From Lumbricus terrestris (Eukaryota > Annelida > Clitellata > Crassiclitellata > Lumbricidae), in contig OX457039.1 of the NCBI GenBank assembly GCA_949752735.1, positions 50,908,806 to 50,972,805 of the forward strand: a DNA stretch of 64,000 bases, read 5' to 3'. Of the stretch, positions 1-14,046 are shown one piece after another (within the stretch, counting starts at the first letter, position 1; each line of letters opens with the position of its first letter). The position numbers and the translations under genes were made by a program. The notes below the pieces were generated by a model. The model made no database searches. It saw only the letters and a program-made list of their open reading frames with translations, and was not told the DNA's origin.

Positions 1-397
1 GTGAAATTATCGTGCCAAATCATGTGTAGACTGAATATCTGAAATTATATCTCGATAGCTGAACATTTAGGACTTGCTCAAGAGGACTGAAGTTAGAAAC
101 TCGGTTGCATTGCAAGCATTACAATCTATTATTTCAATACATGCGAGCTGCATGCTATAGAACCCTTCTCAGTGACTAGTTCCCAACAAATAAACATTCA
201 TGATCATGTCGTAACTGGCATGACGTTGTCTTTGTCACTGGTCATTTGTTGCAAATGGCGGGAAGTGGTGCTTTTCATTCTTGTATCATATAGCAGGCGC
301 AATGCAAAATTTATTACAAAAAGCTGAGATTTAGTTGATAGGCAGTACTGATATTACTTCGTATATGCGAAGCTGTCTTCACAAAGGAGAGGTTCCC

Positions 398-669
398 ATG
401 CAAGGCAGTGGCGTAGCCAAGGGGGGTTTCGGGGTTAAACCCCCCATTGGCTTAGGAAATTTAAAAAAAATTATTTATCCACTTAAATAAGAAAAACAAA
501 ACAATTGTTTATAGTAACAATTGTTTTTCTTACTTTATTCTCTTTGTTACTTTATCCCCTTGTTATTTACTGTAACACTGTTGGTTTGGTGTCAGAAAGG
601 GCATCCGGCCAGGCCATAAAAACCCCAACACCCCCATCAGAAATTCTTGGCTACGCCACTGATGCAAGG
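398..669. mobile_element. hAT-type MITE with 8-bp TSD
   Basis: A 256-bp element (406-661) starts CAGTGGCGTAGCCAAG and ends with the reverse complement of that sequence. It is flanked by a perfect 8-bp direct repeat, ATGCAAGG, at 398-405 and 662-669. The CAGNGG terminus and 8-bp target-site duplication are the hAT superfamily signature. No transposase is encoded, so it is non-autonomous. The open frame that begins inside it is not a gene. Confidence 0.9.
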
Positions 670-1865
670 TACTACTCAATTTACGCCTACACCAAGGAAT
701 CAGAGTCTGGATGGCAACCTATAAGAGAGAGTACCAATTGTACTTTTCTATTTGGGAGAGATGATCTTGCAGCCCTGGCAGCAGAGATTCTTCTGAGCCA
801 CAGTTTCCCCTTACTCTTCACTTGAATGACAAGATCATGCCAGATGTTACAGAGATAATGGTATATTTCAAAAGGATGTTACCAAACTATTGGCCATCGT
901 CTTACTCCAATCAGTGACAGCTACTGTCATGCCAGATTCCTGTTGGCTGAGATACGAAGCTGGAGATTGGAAACAAAATCCTGGCCATGTGTTTGACACA
1001 GTGGGGAGTAAAACGAGTTGCAAGGGCGGCATATGGATGAATCTGGAAGCGAAATTAGGAAAGGACCTATTGAACCTTGCCATCGATACCATGTATCTGA
1101 AATTGCTCTGGAAAAGTGTTTCACTGCATGATTCTGCAGGGACTCCAGTATTGGAAGTCCATAGTCAAGAACTATTAGATCTAATAGTCGTTTTCCAAAG
1201 ATGAATTCCACCAAGAGAATAAAGTTCAGGTAACCAGGTGCATTTCACCGAGGGCGTTGGATGTCATATGCGATCTACATGATCAAGTTGTGGGTTTTCA
1301 GTTATCAATTTTTCATTCAGCAACGTCAGAGCACAGAGAGGATAATCTCGACCATCCTACTCTGAAAAAGTTTGGAATCATTTACTTGAAGTGTCACTCT
1401 CTGTGACAGCACCTTAGTCTCACGTGAAGTGCTATTTCATCTGTATGTATACCTGGAACAACGAAGCCATACTTGAGTCATCATATCTGACCCCACCTAA
1501 GAGTGGCTTTTATCCAGTCCTTCAATAAAGTCCTGGTCAGAAATAAGGGAGAGAAACAATTTGTTCTGCAATGGTCAAGTAAAGCCAGATTTTTCAAATG
1601 TCCTAAGAGGAATAAACTATGACAACTTACAGTATATCTTTGGATTTTGCCTTATGTCTGATGTTTATGTGTTCAAATTTGCTTGGATCTGTGAAAATTA
1701 CAATGTGTCACAATGTCGCCTAGTGGCTATTCTTCCAGTGCTTTGAGCAAGTCCTAAATCAATTCCGATTTTCATCTAATTTGGCAGGTAACTATATTTC
1801 TGAATGTGGAACACAAAAATATATTGGTCGATATTAACATCGACATTTTAATTTTTAGACACACC
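670..1865. other. Unassigned region, no recognised gene
   Basis: This stretch looks non-repetitive. A plus-strand open frame at 890-1204 (104 codons) has reasonably protein-like composition (DSCWLRYEAGDWKQNPG), but I recognise no domain and see no clear splice sites. It could be a decayed exon or chance. Confidence 0.3.
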
Positions 1866-2047
1866 CTAGAGTCCACCCACTGTTTTTTGGAGATCCAAAC
1901 ACATAACGCAACCAAAAGTAACTAAATTTGGTTGTTATACGTAAATATGCACTGCCTATGAGCCTGTAAAACTTGATTTTAAAACGTTTACTTCTGGCCA
2001 ATATATTGGCAAAAACATCAGGAATTGCATTTTTGGCCCACCCTGTA
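1866..2047. mobile_element. Truncated mariner-type MITE
   Basis: The right end ...GGCCCACCCTG followed by TA (2046-2047) matches the termini of the elements at 10338-10602 and 19903-20681. The internal text also matches in order (GCCAATATATTGGC, a CAAACACATAACGCAACC-like stretch, CCACCCACTGTTTTTTG). No matching left end is visible, so this is a partial copy. Confidence 0.7.
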
Positions 2048-2280
2048 CAGTAATCACAAACGCGATTTGTATACAGTTATAGCCTACTTCACGCGCACAT
2101 TACTGTTTATACATCTGATATTTTTCACTGGAATGAATTGTATACGTGGAGCTAGCTAATGCTTCAGAACTCAAGAACGAGAAGAATCTTTTGAAACGTG
2201 ATTCATCATTATTGCACCTGAAGACACATCCGTGAAAAATTAAAATGCGATTGTACTGAATGGTCCAAGTGTCAGCCGTT

Positions 2281-2347
2281 ATATATGTATATATATATGT
2301 ATATATATATATATGTATATATATATGTATATATATATATATATATG

Positions 2348-2380
<33 letters not shown>
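2281..2380. repeat. AT/GT microsatellite
   Basis: About 100 bp of alternating TA with interspersed TATG units. Confidence 0.95.
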
Positions 2381-2499
2381 GTGAAGCGCTAGTGCTTTAA
2401 ATATTCATTGGCGTGGAATTGATGGCCATAGTCTGAGACATATGCATGTGCGTATAGGTCGTGAAAGGATTAATGGTCGACTTGATAAAGAAAATTACG

Positions 2500-2625
2500 A
2501 TGCTTGAACTGTTTCTGTGTTCTTAAAGAACATAGGATTGGATGCTTGAACTGTTTCTGTGTTCTTAAAGAACATAGAATTGGATGCTTGAACTGTTTCT
2601 GTGTTCCTAAAGAACATAGGATTGT
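2500..2625. repeat. 42-bp tandem repeat, 3 copies
   Basis: Three consecutive 42-bp units beginning GATGCTTGAACTGTTTCTGT differ by only two or three substitutions. Because 42 is divisible by three, both strands show open frames, but nothing suggests coding. Confidence 0.95.
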
Positions 2626-3181
2626 CTTGATTCCAACGAGTGGGCATTATTGCAGAGTGACACCAATAATTATTATTCCATGCATATACTCGTATGTTTC
2701 GCTTGCAACCAGTACATAATCTAAACGTCACGGGGGGGAGTTCCTCTCAGAAATAACATTCCCATGAATGCAGGAAAGATCTTGATGTATTGCTAACATG
2801 GACATATGCAACATCCTCCACCCCCAGAAAAATTGTAAACGTAGCATTCCCAACACAACAGAAAAATTGGACAGGTCTTTTTCACATGAAGGGGACTATA
2901 TAGCACTGGTTTGCAACATGTTATTATTATTATTATAGTTTGTTAAGCGCCATTACATAATCACCAACCATGCAACGGTGGCGCTAAGACATTGTGGTCG
3001 GTGAAGGACTTGCACAAGATTCGCTGATTGCAGAACAGATTTTGAGATTGGAAACCGTGAAATTAATTGAGATTTGCAATCTCAATTCTGCCACACTCAC
3101 ACAACGAGATAAGAAGAGAAATCGATCAATACATCTTATAATCTGTCGCCAATGGCTTGTCAAACTGCAACAGGCTCTGTC

Positions 3182-3600
3182 CTCTCTATCAAGGGCGGAT
3201 ACAGAAATTTTTGAAGGGGGGCCAAAATTTAGGGTCTTGTTGTTGGTGGGACAGGGGAAAAATTTCGTTGTGCCGCCGAAAACTGATGACCTTTTTTTTT
3301 AGTCATCGACCAATTTTTCGGGGAAAAGATACCATTTCATCCGCCGAAAAAACTGATGACCTTTTTTTTAGTCATCGAACAATTTTTCGGGAAAAGATAC
3401 CATCTCAACCGCCGCTAAATCAACGGGGGGCCCACGTCCCGTACGATTTTGTAATAGGGAGGACCTGATGTCCTGTTTTTCTCTCCCACTACATTTATTT
3501 AATGGCTTATTGAAACCAAATGGGAGGGTCACGTCCCATGCAATTTTTAAATGGGGGCCATGGCCGGATTGGCCTCCCTGGATCCGCCCCTGCTCTCTAT
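3182..3600. mobile_element. hAT-type MITE, CAAGGGCGGAT termini
   Basis: The 403-bp element (3190-3592) begins CAAGGGCGGATACAG and ends CTGGATCCGCCCCTG. A perfect 8-bp duplication, CTCTCTAT, lies at 3182-3189 and 3593-3600. Inside, a segment with TGATGACC, a T-run and AGTCATCGA is repeated twice about 65 bp apart. It is the same family as 40642-40958. Non-autonomous. Confidence 0.9.
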
Positions 3601-4385
3601 AATATGCATATCGTAACAGCCAAATTGTCAGACAAAATATTCATCACCTTGATTTTCACAAGCATTATTTCAAAACGGTGACATTATGACTTAAGCTTAT
3701 ATCGGCAAAACGCTTGGTCAATGATCATGCAGTTCCGGGTTGGACTCCTTGCATGTAAAGATCTTGAACCATGGTTATTTAGAAATGCGCCTTGTGTCTC
3801 TAACGTCACGTATACTATAGTACAGAGGACCCCGGCTATAACGTACCTATAATTTAGTGCTGCATGCATGGCGGAGGTCCACTGCTCAGCAATGTATTTT
3901 ATGCTCTGGTCCCGTATTCAGCACTCTTGAGTTTCGTCCATTACCGGCTCAAGGGGTGTAAGGAAGGAATGAGCATCTCCCGTGTGTACGTTCCACTTGG
4001 GATCTATATGAGCTTTACATTATACCTTTATAAGCTCACACAGGAACGCAACCCATGCAATGATTACTTATCGTTCACATTGATTAGACATGTATGTCAT
4101 GGACGAGCATTTCGAATCGGCATTAGACATTATGGCAGTTCAGATGCTTCCGTGATTATAAGTTTTGCAAAGATTGAATAGGCATTCCAAATGACAGAAT
4201 AATTATAGGATACATCGCATACATTGAAAATGATATATCGAATAAAACATTTCAGACGAGTAGATCTATACGTGGCTCGACCGACGAGAGATCTATATTA
4301 AGAACGGCAACGTGCATGCATGTCAGCAATAATGAAAATAATCGATTAACTGATTAGACATGCATACGCAGCCATGATGCACCGT
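3601..4385. other. Region with no recognised feature
   Basis: No repeat structure, conserved coding frame or RNA gene is seen. Open frames here are short and unremarkable. Confidence 0.5.
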
Positions 4386-4389
4386 CTTT

Positions 4390-5340
4390 CGATGTCTGAA
4401 TAACAGTGAATATGCCTGAATAGCAGTGAATATGCCTGAATAGCAGTGAATATGCCTGGATAGCAGTGAATATGCCTGGATAACAGTGAATAAGCATGAA
4501 TAACAGTGAATATGCCTGAATAACAGTGAATATGCCTGAATAACAGTGAATATGCCTGAATAACAGTGAATATGCCTGAATAGCAGTGAATATGCCTGAA
4601 TAATAGTGAATATGTCTGAATAGCAGTGAATATGCCTGAATAACAGTGAATATGCCTGAATAACAGTGAATATTCCTGGATAACAGTGAATATGCCTGAA
4701 TAACAGTGAATAAGCATGAATAACAGTGAATATGCCTGAATAACAGTGAATATGCCTGAATAACAGTGAATATGCCTGAATAACAGTGAATATGCCTGAA
4801 TAACAGTGAATATTCCTGGATAACAGTGAATATGCCTGGATAACAGTGAATAAGCATGAATAACAGTGAATATGCCTGAATAACAGTGAATATGCCTGAA
4901 TAACAGTGAATATGCCTGACTAACAGTGAATATGCCTGAATAACAGTGAATATGCCTGGATAACAGTGAATATGCCTGAATAACAGTGAATATGCCTGAT
5001 TAACAGTGAATATGCATGAATAACAGTAAACATGTCTGAATAACAGTGAATATGTCTGAATAACAGTGAATATGTCTGAATAACAGTGAATATGCCTGAA
5101 TAACAGTGAATATGCCTGAATAACAGTGAATATGCCTGAATAACAGTGAATATGCCTGAATAACAGTGAGTATATGCCTGAATAACAGTGAGTATGCCTG
5201 AATAGCAGTGAATATGCCTGAATAACAGTGAATATGCCTGAATAACAGTGAATATGCCTGAATAACAGTGAATATGCCTGAATAGCAGTGACTATGCCTG
5301 AATAGCAGTGAATATGCCTGAATAACAGTGAATATGCCTC
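4390..5340. repeat. 20-bp minisatellite, about 47 copies
   Basis: A head-to-tail array with consensus CAGTGAATATGCCTGAATAA. Variants include TAGCAG, CCTGGA and AAGCATGAA. One unit near 5168 carries a short insertion that breaks the register. The minus strand stays open for 345 codons only because a 60-bp super-period has no stop there, so I do not call it a gene. Confidence 0.97.
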
Positions 5341-5901
5341 GACGTCGTGCCTGACTCGTGCAAACCTATATACAGATGCATTACAATTCACAGACTGCTG
5401 CTACATATATTGCTGCTATTGAACTGGCATTCGTTATGGCTTGCGTGCCATTCATTATACATATTTGCATATAATATCAGGTGCGTTTTATCGTAGCCTT
5501 AAAACCGTCCTCTACAGCCGGAGTTGGGTCGAGAGAGCTTCTGAGTAGTAACCTCGAATAGGTGCTATATAAATCTCCATAATGAATGAATATCGACTCG
5601 CAACCTCAGACCTATAATACAAGCTCACGCGCATGCATGCGCGCAATAGATGCAAGCACTCTGTCAGATATATTGAACGTGCGCTGTATCCAACTGCTGC
5701 AGTGTATTTATATATAAGGCAGATGTTTATAAGCGCGAGTCTAACTGTCCGGCTGTCTAACATCTGTGGGAAAACGCAAACTAGAAATTGATTGCATCTT
5801 GCAAGTATTTGTTTGGAAGATATGAAGATGATACGGGGAAGCAAGTAACTAGCAACGAAAACGGTGAAGAGAATCAATAAGACGATATTGTATACCACGT
5901 G

Positions 5902-6525
<624 letters not shown>

Positions 6526-6810
6526 TGTAAAACAGAAATAAAGATTAACTATTTAATTAGTGATATTCAGAATCATAGCCGAGGAACAGACGATACATGA
6601 AAAACAATATATTATTATTGTGCGCAGAAAACGCCAACGTCTTCGCAGAAGTTGAAGAAGCAATAGTCTAACAGGAAATGAGGATTCTGTGGTTCTGTGG
6701 ATGGACTGCATGTCGCGTCTTTGATTCTACGCACAATTGCAAGACATGTGCATTAGCAGTCGAACAAAGACACAGACAAAGACAAAGAGTTAGAGAGAGG
6801 CCAGGGGCAT

Positions 6811-6921
<111 letters not shown>

Positions 6922-7439
6922 GGCAGGCAGGAAATCTTCAGCTTGGCAGAACTGTATTGGCACGGAGCAATACGAAACATGGCGCGTGGTGCACGAAGAT
7001 GTTTCCAGATCTGTTGGACGGAACTAGATTTAATTTGATATGAAACGAATCTATTTAGCGCAAGAATCGCAATATGATCATAGACGCTGAGCTCCAGGGG
7101 TGCGTGGACAGTATTATTATACAGGTATACAGTGGTACACACATGCAAATGTTCGTATTTGCGTAGGAGGCATTATAATATGGATGATGATGATGACGAC
7201 GACGACGACAACGATGACGACGACGACTGCGTCTAGAAGGGCCTTTGCTATAGCATGCATCGAAGGAAAGCGTATAGCAGTCGAAGCAACAGATTTTGTC
7301 GTAGCGACCGTAGCTACTACATCACTGCATCTGATGCAGAAAGTTTTCTATTTTAACCGAACAGTTTCTGTTGACATATATCTTATATAGACACAAGGCA
7401 CGACTGATTGAATTATTTCTTATTTCTACCTTTCTTAAA

Positions 7440-7880
7440 ATGCTCCTCCTTCCCTCTTCAAGAACGTGTTGCAATTACGGTAGCTATAAGCAGCATTAGT
7501 TTGTCCTGGGCACGACGTTAAACTGCATCCATCCTCCGCCACAGGGAACCAACAACGTCCCTGTGCCGGTCCTAAGCCCGGACAAAAGGAGGAAGGTTTG
7601 CCAGATGGGTGGCGATACGCTGGCAGTAAAAGACCAAGACGATTGAAATCCGCAAAAAAAACGGCACAAGTGACATAGCGACCCAGATGCTTCAAGATGT
7701 TATGATGTGAAGCAGACATGCACAGGCCGGTCAGGACAGACAGTGGAGAGAGTCGGGGGAGAGCATGGGACACATACGGGCATTGACCCAGGTTGTCCTT
7801 CATGCCTCTCTCCCAATATTCTCTTCAATCAGACAAGGTGGTCTAGCTGCTCCAAGATGTTAATGGTATGGAGCAGACCT
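7440..7880. repeat. Unclassified dispersed-repeat-like sequence
   Basis: The segment contains CCTGTGCCGGTCCTAAGCCCGG. Its right part (7720-7800: CAGACAGTGGAGAGAGTCGG then ACGGGCATTGACCCAGG) has a diverged direct copy near 9363-9415 (CAGACAGAGAGTGGCGTCGG then ACGGGCATTTAGCCCAAGG). The two copies bracket the nested inverted-repeat elements between them. No protein could be recognised. Confidence 0.4.
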
Positions 7881-7882
7881 GG

Positions 7883-9325
7883 GCCGGCAGTCATGGCCTA
7901 GGTATAACTCGTACTCTAGGCATAAATACGGTCTACATCCGAATAACGATTTAAAACGGAAGTCATGGGTCAGACGTAAACCTTAACTCTGCGAGTAACG
8001 CTACGCCATTCTCGGGCAGGTGTAGGTCTCTACTCCCTAAGATGGCGGCTGTTTATGACTCGAAACTCGTTGCATTCGACCACACTTTACATGTCAAAAC
8101 GTGTTTAAAACGTCTGCAATGAACTCGTATCATTCGTCGACGGCGAACATTATATTGGCTTTTATTTTCGCTGTCACGAAATATTAAAATTTGGCTAAAT
8201 ACCAGAGGAAATTGCATTCGAAGTGCCGCGTAACAGTAGGCCTAACAAATCGTGGGTCGCTCACCTAACGAAGCGACCCATTTATCTGTTGTAATTAGTT
8301 TGTTCTAGCGACAGATTGCATATTAAACTCCACAATAAATTAAACGCATGCCACGTGAAAATGGACAGTTCGAGAAACCACCAAGAAATAGCCCATTTAA
8401 GAATTTTAATTCAGCGAACACTATCTGAAACCGGTTACGGTTTCATCAGATTCTATCCCCACATCACCGTTCTATTCAAAATCTGTTCAACTTTCTCGCT
8501 ATGTAATTTTCTTCCTATAAGCTTATCTTTGTAAATAACGTTCACTCAAATAATTATTATTTGCTCTTATCAAGCCTCGTAATTTTTTGTATTTAAACTA
8601 TATTAAATGTGCATCGTTTTGCTTTGCGGCTGTGTGTCTACTTGCTTACTTATCGTCGGAAACAACTGGATATAAATATAGTAAGTAGGCTGTGCGCGTG
8701 CGCGATACCCTAGAAATCTATAACCACCGCTTTAGTGAGATGAATAGATAATCCAACGTCTACGCTTGCTCATGACTACCATACAAGAGTAAAACATATC
8801 GCAAGAATACTTGACCTAGAGTAGCCTTTAAGTGCGGCGCACAGTACACCTAGGCCATGACTGCCGGTATCACGAAATAGAGTATCCCCCGTATTAATTG
8901 TATCCCCCAAATTTAAAAAAGTTGAAAAAACTGCATCCGCGTGTATTTTTTTGGGCAAATTAATTTTCGTCTGCTTTGTTTTGAACAATGACACTAACAG
9001 GTATGTTTATCCCTGCTAGATAATTTGTTTTGCCCTGTTTTTAGAGCACTTAAAACATTTAAAACACTTAAGAACACTCAGAGTCACTAAATAAATTCGA
9101 GTTGCCTTTATCTGAGCATTGCTTAGGACACTTAAAACAATTAGAGTCACTTTAAATTTTGATTACAGCATAAATTTTTTTATTATGCGCATTTTTCAAA
9201 AAAGGAGATAGAATGGTTTATCCCCCCGGATAGTATAGACCGGTTAATTCCATCCGGGGGGATAGATTAATTCATCCCCCCGGATAGCTTTCAGGGGGGA
9301 TACTCCGTTTCGTGTCACCGGCCCT
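7883..9325. mobile_element. Inverted-repeat element, split by a second element
   Basis: CCGGCAGTCATGGCCTAGGT at about 7885-7904 has its exact reverse complement at about 8848-8867, and a shared TACTCTAGG lies further in on each side. The right end continues (CCGGCCC) only after another element at 8868-9317, so the outer element appears to be interrupted. The body, 7905-8845, encodes nothing recognisable. Confidence 0.55.
8868..9317. mobile_element. Foldback MITE with oligo-C words, nested
   Basis: The termini TATCACGAAATAGAGTATCC and (reverse complement) TGACACGAAACGGAGTATCC are inverted copies, each followed by C-runs. CCGG flanks both sides (8864-8867, 9318-9321). Internal TATCCCCCCGGATAG words recur in both orientations between 9219 and 9303. 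No transposase. Confidence 0.65.
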
Positions 9326-9339
9326 GCTGACCGGACCGG

Positions 9340-10050
9340 TTGAAGCTGGGCAACATGACGCGAGACAGACTCAGACAGAGAGTGGCGTCGGACCCCTACG
9401 GGCATTTAGCCCAAGGATTTTGATGATGAGGATAATAAGCAGCATATTCTTAGGCATCTGCCCGGCTTTGATTGCCATATGATAAAGGTATTCGCGATAT
9501 AATCATCGACCTAGACCTATATGTTTGTTATGTGATAGGGCTACAGGTATCTACTTTGTCGATGGCATAGTTTGATAATTTGCAGGTTGATGTCAATGCC
9601 AGACGTAGACATTCGTTTGAACGATGGCCTTGAGTCGATCAACAACTTTTGAACTGGCTGAGGCCTGCTTGCAGCCCGCGGGGGATCGTGTAATGTTATG
9701 CCAGCCGCAACCGATGATTCTGATTTCTGACAGGCATGCAGATGGCCGGGGTTAGGCGTATAGTTTTTTTGGCATCACGTAGCGGCATAGAGTGATACTC
9801 AGTGGGTGATATTGAGAGATAAAATACTGCGGTATAAACACAGTGAAAGCGATATACAAGAACTGGAGTATCAGATATACCTATAAGCGTGTTTTTTTCT
9901 TTCGACGCTTCAAGAGAATGCAGACACCATAAACTGCATATAATTATATGGTATATACTGAGTGCACTTATAGTACACAGAGTGCACATGTATGACGTTC
10001 TCTTCGACTGGTTCTGCCTGCATGCAGATGCCTTCGGCGACTCCTACAAA
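9340..10050. other. Region with no recognised feature
   Basis: Apart from the diverged repeat at about 9363-9415, nothing with gene or repeat structure is apparent. Confidence 0.5.
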
Positions 10051-10254
10051 TTCTGTTCTCGCAATGAGTGATTTGTTTTGCCAGTTCTTCGCTTTTTTTA
10101 AACGTATCCAATTGCAAACTGAACACTTAAACGACTATCATCATGCAATTGGAACGCTATGCAGCCGCTCTTTCAAATTACTAAGCTGCCAAAAAATCTC
10201 ATTCAACTGCAGACTGTGCACAGGTACACCTTATAAACATGTGATGTATACGCT

Positions 10255-10740
10255 ACACAAGGCACTTCGTTGTCTATCACCAAGTTACTCCATTAGTTCG
10301 TCCTTCCATTTGGAATTACCTTCCTTCCGCCCTTGTACAGGGTGGGCAAAAATGACCCCTCTGCGGTTTTTGCCAATATCTTGACCAAAATAGGAATTTT
10401 GAAACGAAATTTTACAGGCTTATAGACAATTTATATTTACACATGATGGCAAGATTTCATCAAAATATTTCAAACAGGACAAAAGTTATACAACTTTTAG
10501 TGAGGCCACCCACCGTTTTTTGACGATTCAAAATTCGAAATTCTTACTTTTGACCAAGATATTGACAAAAAACCGTAGGGGTCTTTTGTTTGGCCCACCC
10601 TGTATACGGGCCAAACTAATGACTCGTTTCCTTATCAAACTCTCGTTCTTCAAAAACATTTCTTCCCCTCCAGTTTTTTGTGCCGAACGCGTCTCTCAAC
10701 AGTTATTCTGCGAGAGGCGCTATATAAATGTATAGATACA
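10255..10740 (+). pseudogene. Possible decayed LINE C-terminus, interrupted by a MITE
   Basis: In one plus frame the bases just before the MITE read TPLVRPSIWNYLPSALV, resembling the WN.LP motif near the C-terminus of L2/CR1-type LINE proteins. The sequence after the MITE ends with a GCGCTATATAAAT tail seen elsewhere in the window. No intact frame remains. This is a weak call from a short motif. Confidence 0.3.
10336..10604. mobile_element. Mariner-type MITE with TA duplication
   Basis: The 265-bp element (10338-10602) runs from CAGGGTGGGC to GCCCACCCTG and is flanked by TA on both sides, as for Tc1/mariner insertions. It contains one copy of a roughly 190-bp module (GCCAATATCTTG ... CCACCCACCGTTTTTTGACG), which occurs four times in the palindrome at 19903-20681. 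Confidence 0.85.
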
Positions 10741-12240
10741 ATGCAGATGCAATACCTTATTGACGTAGGCTACACTACCGGTACTGTAACACTCAAGCCT
10801 GAAATCTCATGACCAGAAAACTTACATGCATGTTCAACTGTTAATTCGCGACGTCCAGCGTCTTATCTCACGCTGGTCCTTATGTGTATTGTATACTACC
10901 AACACATAGCAGGAATTTTCCTACTTTGAATTCGATTTACAAATGACTTGAAGACTTCTCTTCTTAATTCCAGCTACTGCTGTATACGTGGTGCTTTGAG
11001 GCGAATTTATAGTCTAGCTCGATATAAATTCCTAATGATTGAATACTAAATGATTAATAAAATATGCATGGACAGTTGAACACGCAGATATAAGCAGTGG
11101 CGTTTCCACGAGATGGTTTGGGGTCGTTTGAACCACCTCATTCTGAAAAATATGACACACAAATTCTTCAAATTCGTTGAGTTTTCATTTGGGTATGAGA
11201 AGGAGTTGGGGTCCAAGCAATAGTGGTTTACACTTCTAGTTATAGTCATTTAAACAATTCATGATCACCCATGCATTTTCTAAGGGCTGGGCTGGCTACG
11301 CCCCCTAAAAATAAAAGCAATACGTACAGCAAAGGTAGAAAAATAGAAATAGAAATACGTAGACAGAAACACGTAATAGCTTACAAACATCAGTGTATAC
11401 CATATACATACTTCATAAGCAACATAGCACACAGAAAACAGTCACCTATATAGACCTACATACAGACACGTGCATGCAAATACAGCCATGGTCGATGTAG
11501 CCTATGCCTACTTGAAGAGAGGGACTCGGGGACTTGTCGGGCAACAACATGTTCCTTTCAGGTTTAGACCCGATGCGTTGAGAGTTAATTATCTCCTAAT
11601 TAACATAGAAGAACACTTCGTCGTCGGCGTTATTAGGCCTACTTATTAAATAAAGGACATTTTAAAGTGAGACTCTGGACTCTTCTGGGCTTGACGCTTG
11701 TTTACCCCCCTCCCCCCGCGTGGCTATAGTTAAATTCTGAACATTGTAGAGGTTGACAGAGCTTTTAAACTGTACTATTAGATCTGCAAGAAGCCAATGC
11801 ATATAGCAGTTAATTGACTTGTGAACATCAGCATCAAAGTAAGAGCATTAATACTGCAACATTACTTTGAACGGAGATATTGACGCAGAAGTCAATAGGT
11901 TAAAATCGAAGTGGGTCCAATTATGAATGGCCTATAATTTCAATGTAATTATGTGACTACACAAATCACAGGTTTTGGCCATTTAAGATTTTAAGCTTGT
12001 CCTTGATCAGAATAATTATGATGCAGCGCTGCAGCCTCCTTTGCAATCCAGAACATTTTTTCATATCGCAAGTGAGTTGCAGTAGTCACGCCCACTGAAA
12101 AACTAGGTCGTTGGCCAGCGAAACAAAGAAATGGCCTTAGGCGTGTGCATGCAATGCATGCCGCATGTTTAGGCAGACAGCTGCAATGTGAAAACGAGAG
12201 GTCACGTGCGGTTTGCATACAGATCTAAGAGTATACATGT
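10740..12240. other. Region with no recognised feature
   Basis: AT-rich unique-looking sequence. An AGTGGCGT at 11097 and a GGCTACGCCCCC at about 11292 hint at a degraded MITE, but the ends do not match well enough to call. Confidence 0.4.
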
Positions 12241-12253
12241 ACATATGTGCGAG

Positions 12254-12258
<5 letters not shown>

Positions 12259-12285
<27 letters not shown>

Positions 12286-12447
12286 CATGTGTGTTTCTGT
12301 GTTTGTGTGCTTGTATTATTTTGTGTTTGTGTGTATGTGTGTGCTTGTATTTGTGTGCGTGTGTGTGAGTGCGTGTGTGCGTGTGTGCGTGTGTGTGTGT
12401 GCGTGCATGTGCGTGTGTGCGTGTGTGTGCGTGCGTGCGTGTGTGCC
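12259..12447. repeat. Degenerate (GT)n microsatellite
   Basis: GT repeats interrupted by TTTGT, GCGT and GAGT units. The open frames here on both strands are repeat translations. Confidence 0.95.
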
Positions 12448-12459
12448 GATATGAAGTGT

Positions 12460-14040
12460 GTGAGTGTTGGTTGAAAGTCCAGTTCGTCTACTGATGGGAA
12501 GACTGTGAGGAGCGATTCACCAATAATTATTATTATCAGTGTGCGAAACAATCGAGCGTTGACAGAAGCAAACGCTTGGACGTCTTGAGAGAAAGAAAAT
12601 GGGCGACAAACGGTTTTGATTGGCGTGTGCTGCCAAAAAATGACAATATCACCTACTGTCGGATTCCTCAAATTCCGAAATTTTTCAGGACTCACCGAAC
12701 GCACATTCTACTTGTGAAGCACATATTTTTAAATAGCTCAAATTACTCAGCAAATTGAAAGATGCGTTTTTGAGACCATCAGATTAAGATTTAAAACCTA
12801 ATTCGTGCATTTGAATGCAAGAGCACACAACTTAAGTAAGTAAGCAAGTAAGTAGGCCTATGCACTTTATTGAACCGCCTGCAAACGCACTACGGGAACA
12901 ATGGAAAGAAAAAATAACTCATCCAACTCAAATAAAAAATCAAATATAAAAAACAAATCTGGTATCCATATTTTTTAAATCTCACCGAGCCCTCTCAGAT
13001 CAACGCGTACACGCCGTACACTCCATATGTTTGGACGCCTTCGACACCTGCTCGAAGATATTGCCACTGGCTCGCCATGCATCTAAAAAGATTTGGCACC
13101 TCTGCCGTGGCCCATATAACTCAGCGAAGCACTTATTAACCTGCGTCAGACTATAGGCTATTCTATAGAGAGCCATGCAAGCAGCGCTTTTCGATATAAG
13201 CCGAACGGTGCTGTATAATTTTTTACATTAGGCCAACATTGCTAAGCGGTCGGTAATTTTTTTACATCGTCTAGTCGGCATCCTGATACTGATCTAAGCA
13301 ACAGCATAATGGGACGCAGCAGTTATATTTGGATGGCGTCATATTTCATATTCTCTATCTTAGATCCGCAAAGGCATGCACGTGACCCGATGAATAACTA
13401 CAATTTAGTTTAGTCGTCTGTACATATTGTAATACGTGGGTGCGTGTGTGCGTGCGTGTGAGTATGCACGCTAACGATAGTTAACTAATAGCAGACACAA
13501 CAAAACAATTCATTCAGACACATATTATTACGTGGCAAAGTTTCGGATACAGTAGGGGTGCGGAGGGCACCATCTTTCCAGGAGCACCGGAGTGGCCTGA
13601 TCACTGGAAGATTATATAGCTAAGAAGTTATGCCAAAATGACTAGAACTCTATAGCAGAAGTTTAGAATTAGGAGTTCGAACATGCAGTCGAACTCGCAT
13701 TTGCACTTAAATGCTGTCTAAAACGGTCGGTAAGTGAAAGGAATTAAGCAGTGCACCAATTCTATCACGTGCAGTTAAACGTGTATCTGAAACTTGATGG
13801 AGCTATAGTGCAAGAATGATACCGTTAAACCAATTTCAGAAGGAAATTATTATACTTTTATACAACTATAACCTGACCTATATATAATGACTGACTTGAA
13901 AAGGCTGGTATACATAATATTATAGCGAAAATCAGACAACAGACTGATCTATAGGCCTACATGCTTCGACATCATGAGAAGTTGCAGCAATATTGAAGTC
14001 GTGCAATTGTTTCTGAACGATGTCAGTTTTTCCAGTAGCC
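12460..14040. other. Region with no recognised gene
   Basis: Only a short (AAGT)n run near 12830 and unique-looking sequence are seen. Confidence 0.5.
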
Positions 14041-14046
14041 TAATTG

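Noticed and set aside
4354..5391. 345-codon minus-strand frame with HCYSGIFTVIQAYSLLFR repeats
   Set aside because: It is the translation of a 20-bp tandem repeat. A second frame is equally open, and there are no flanking splice or start signals.
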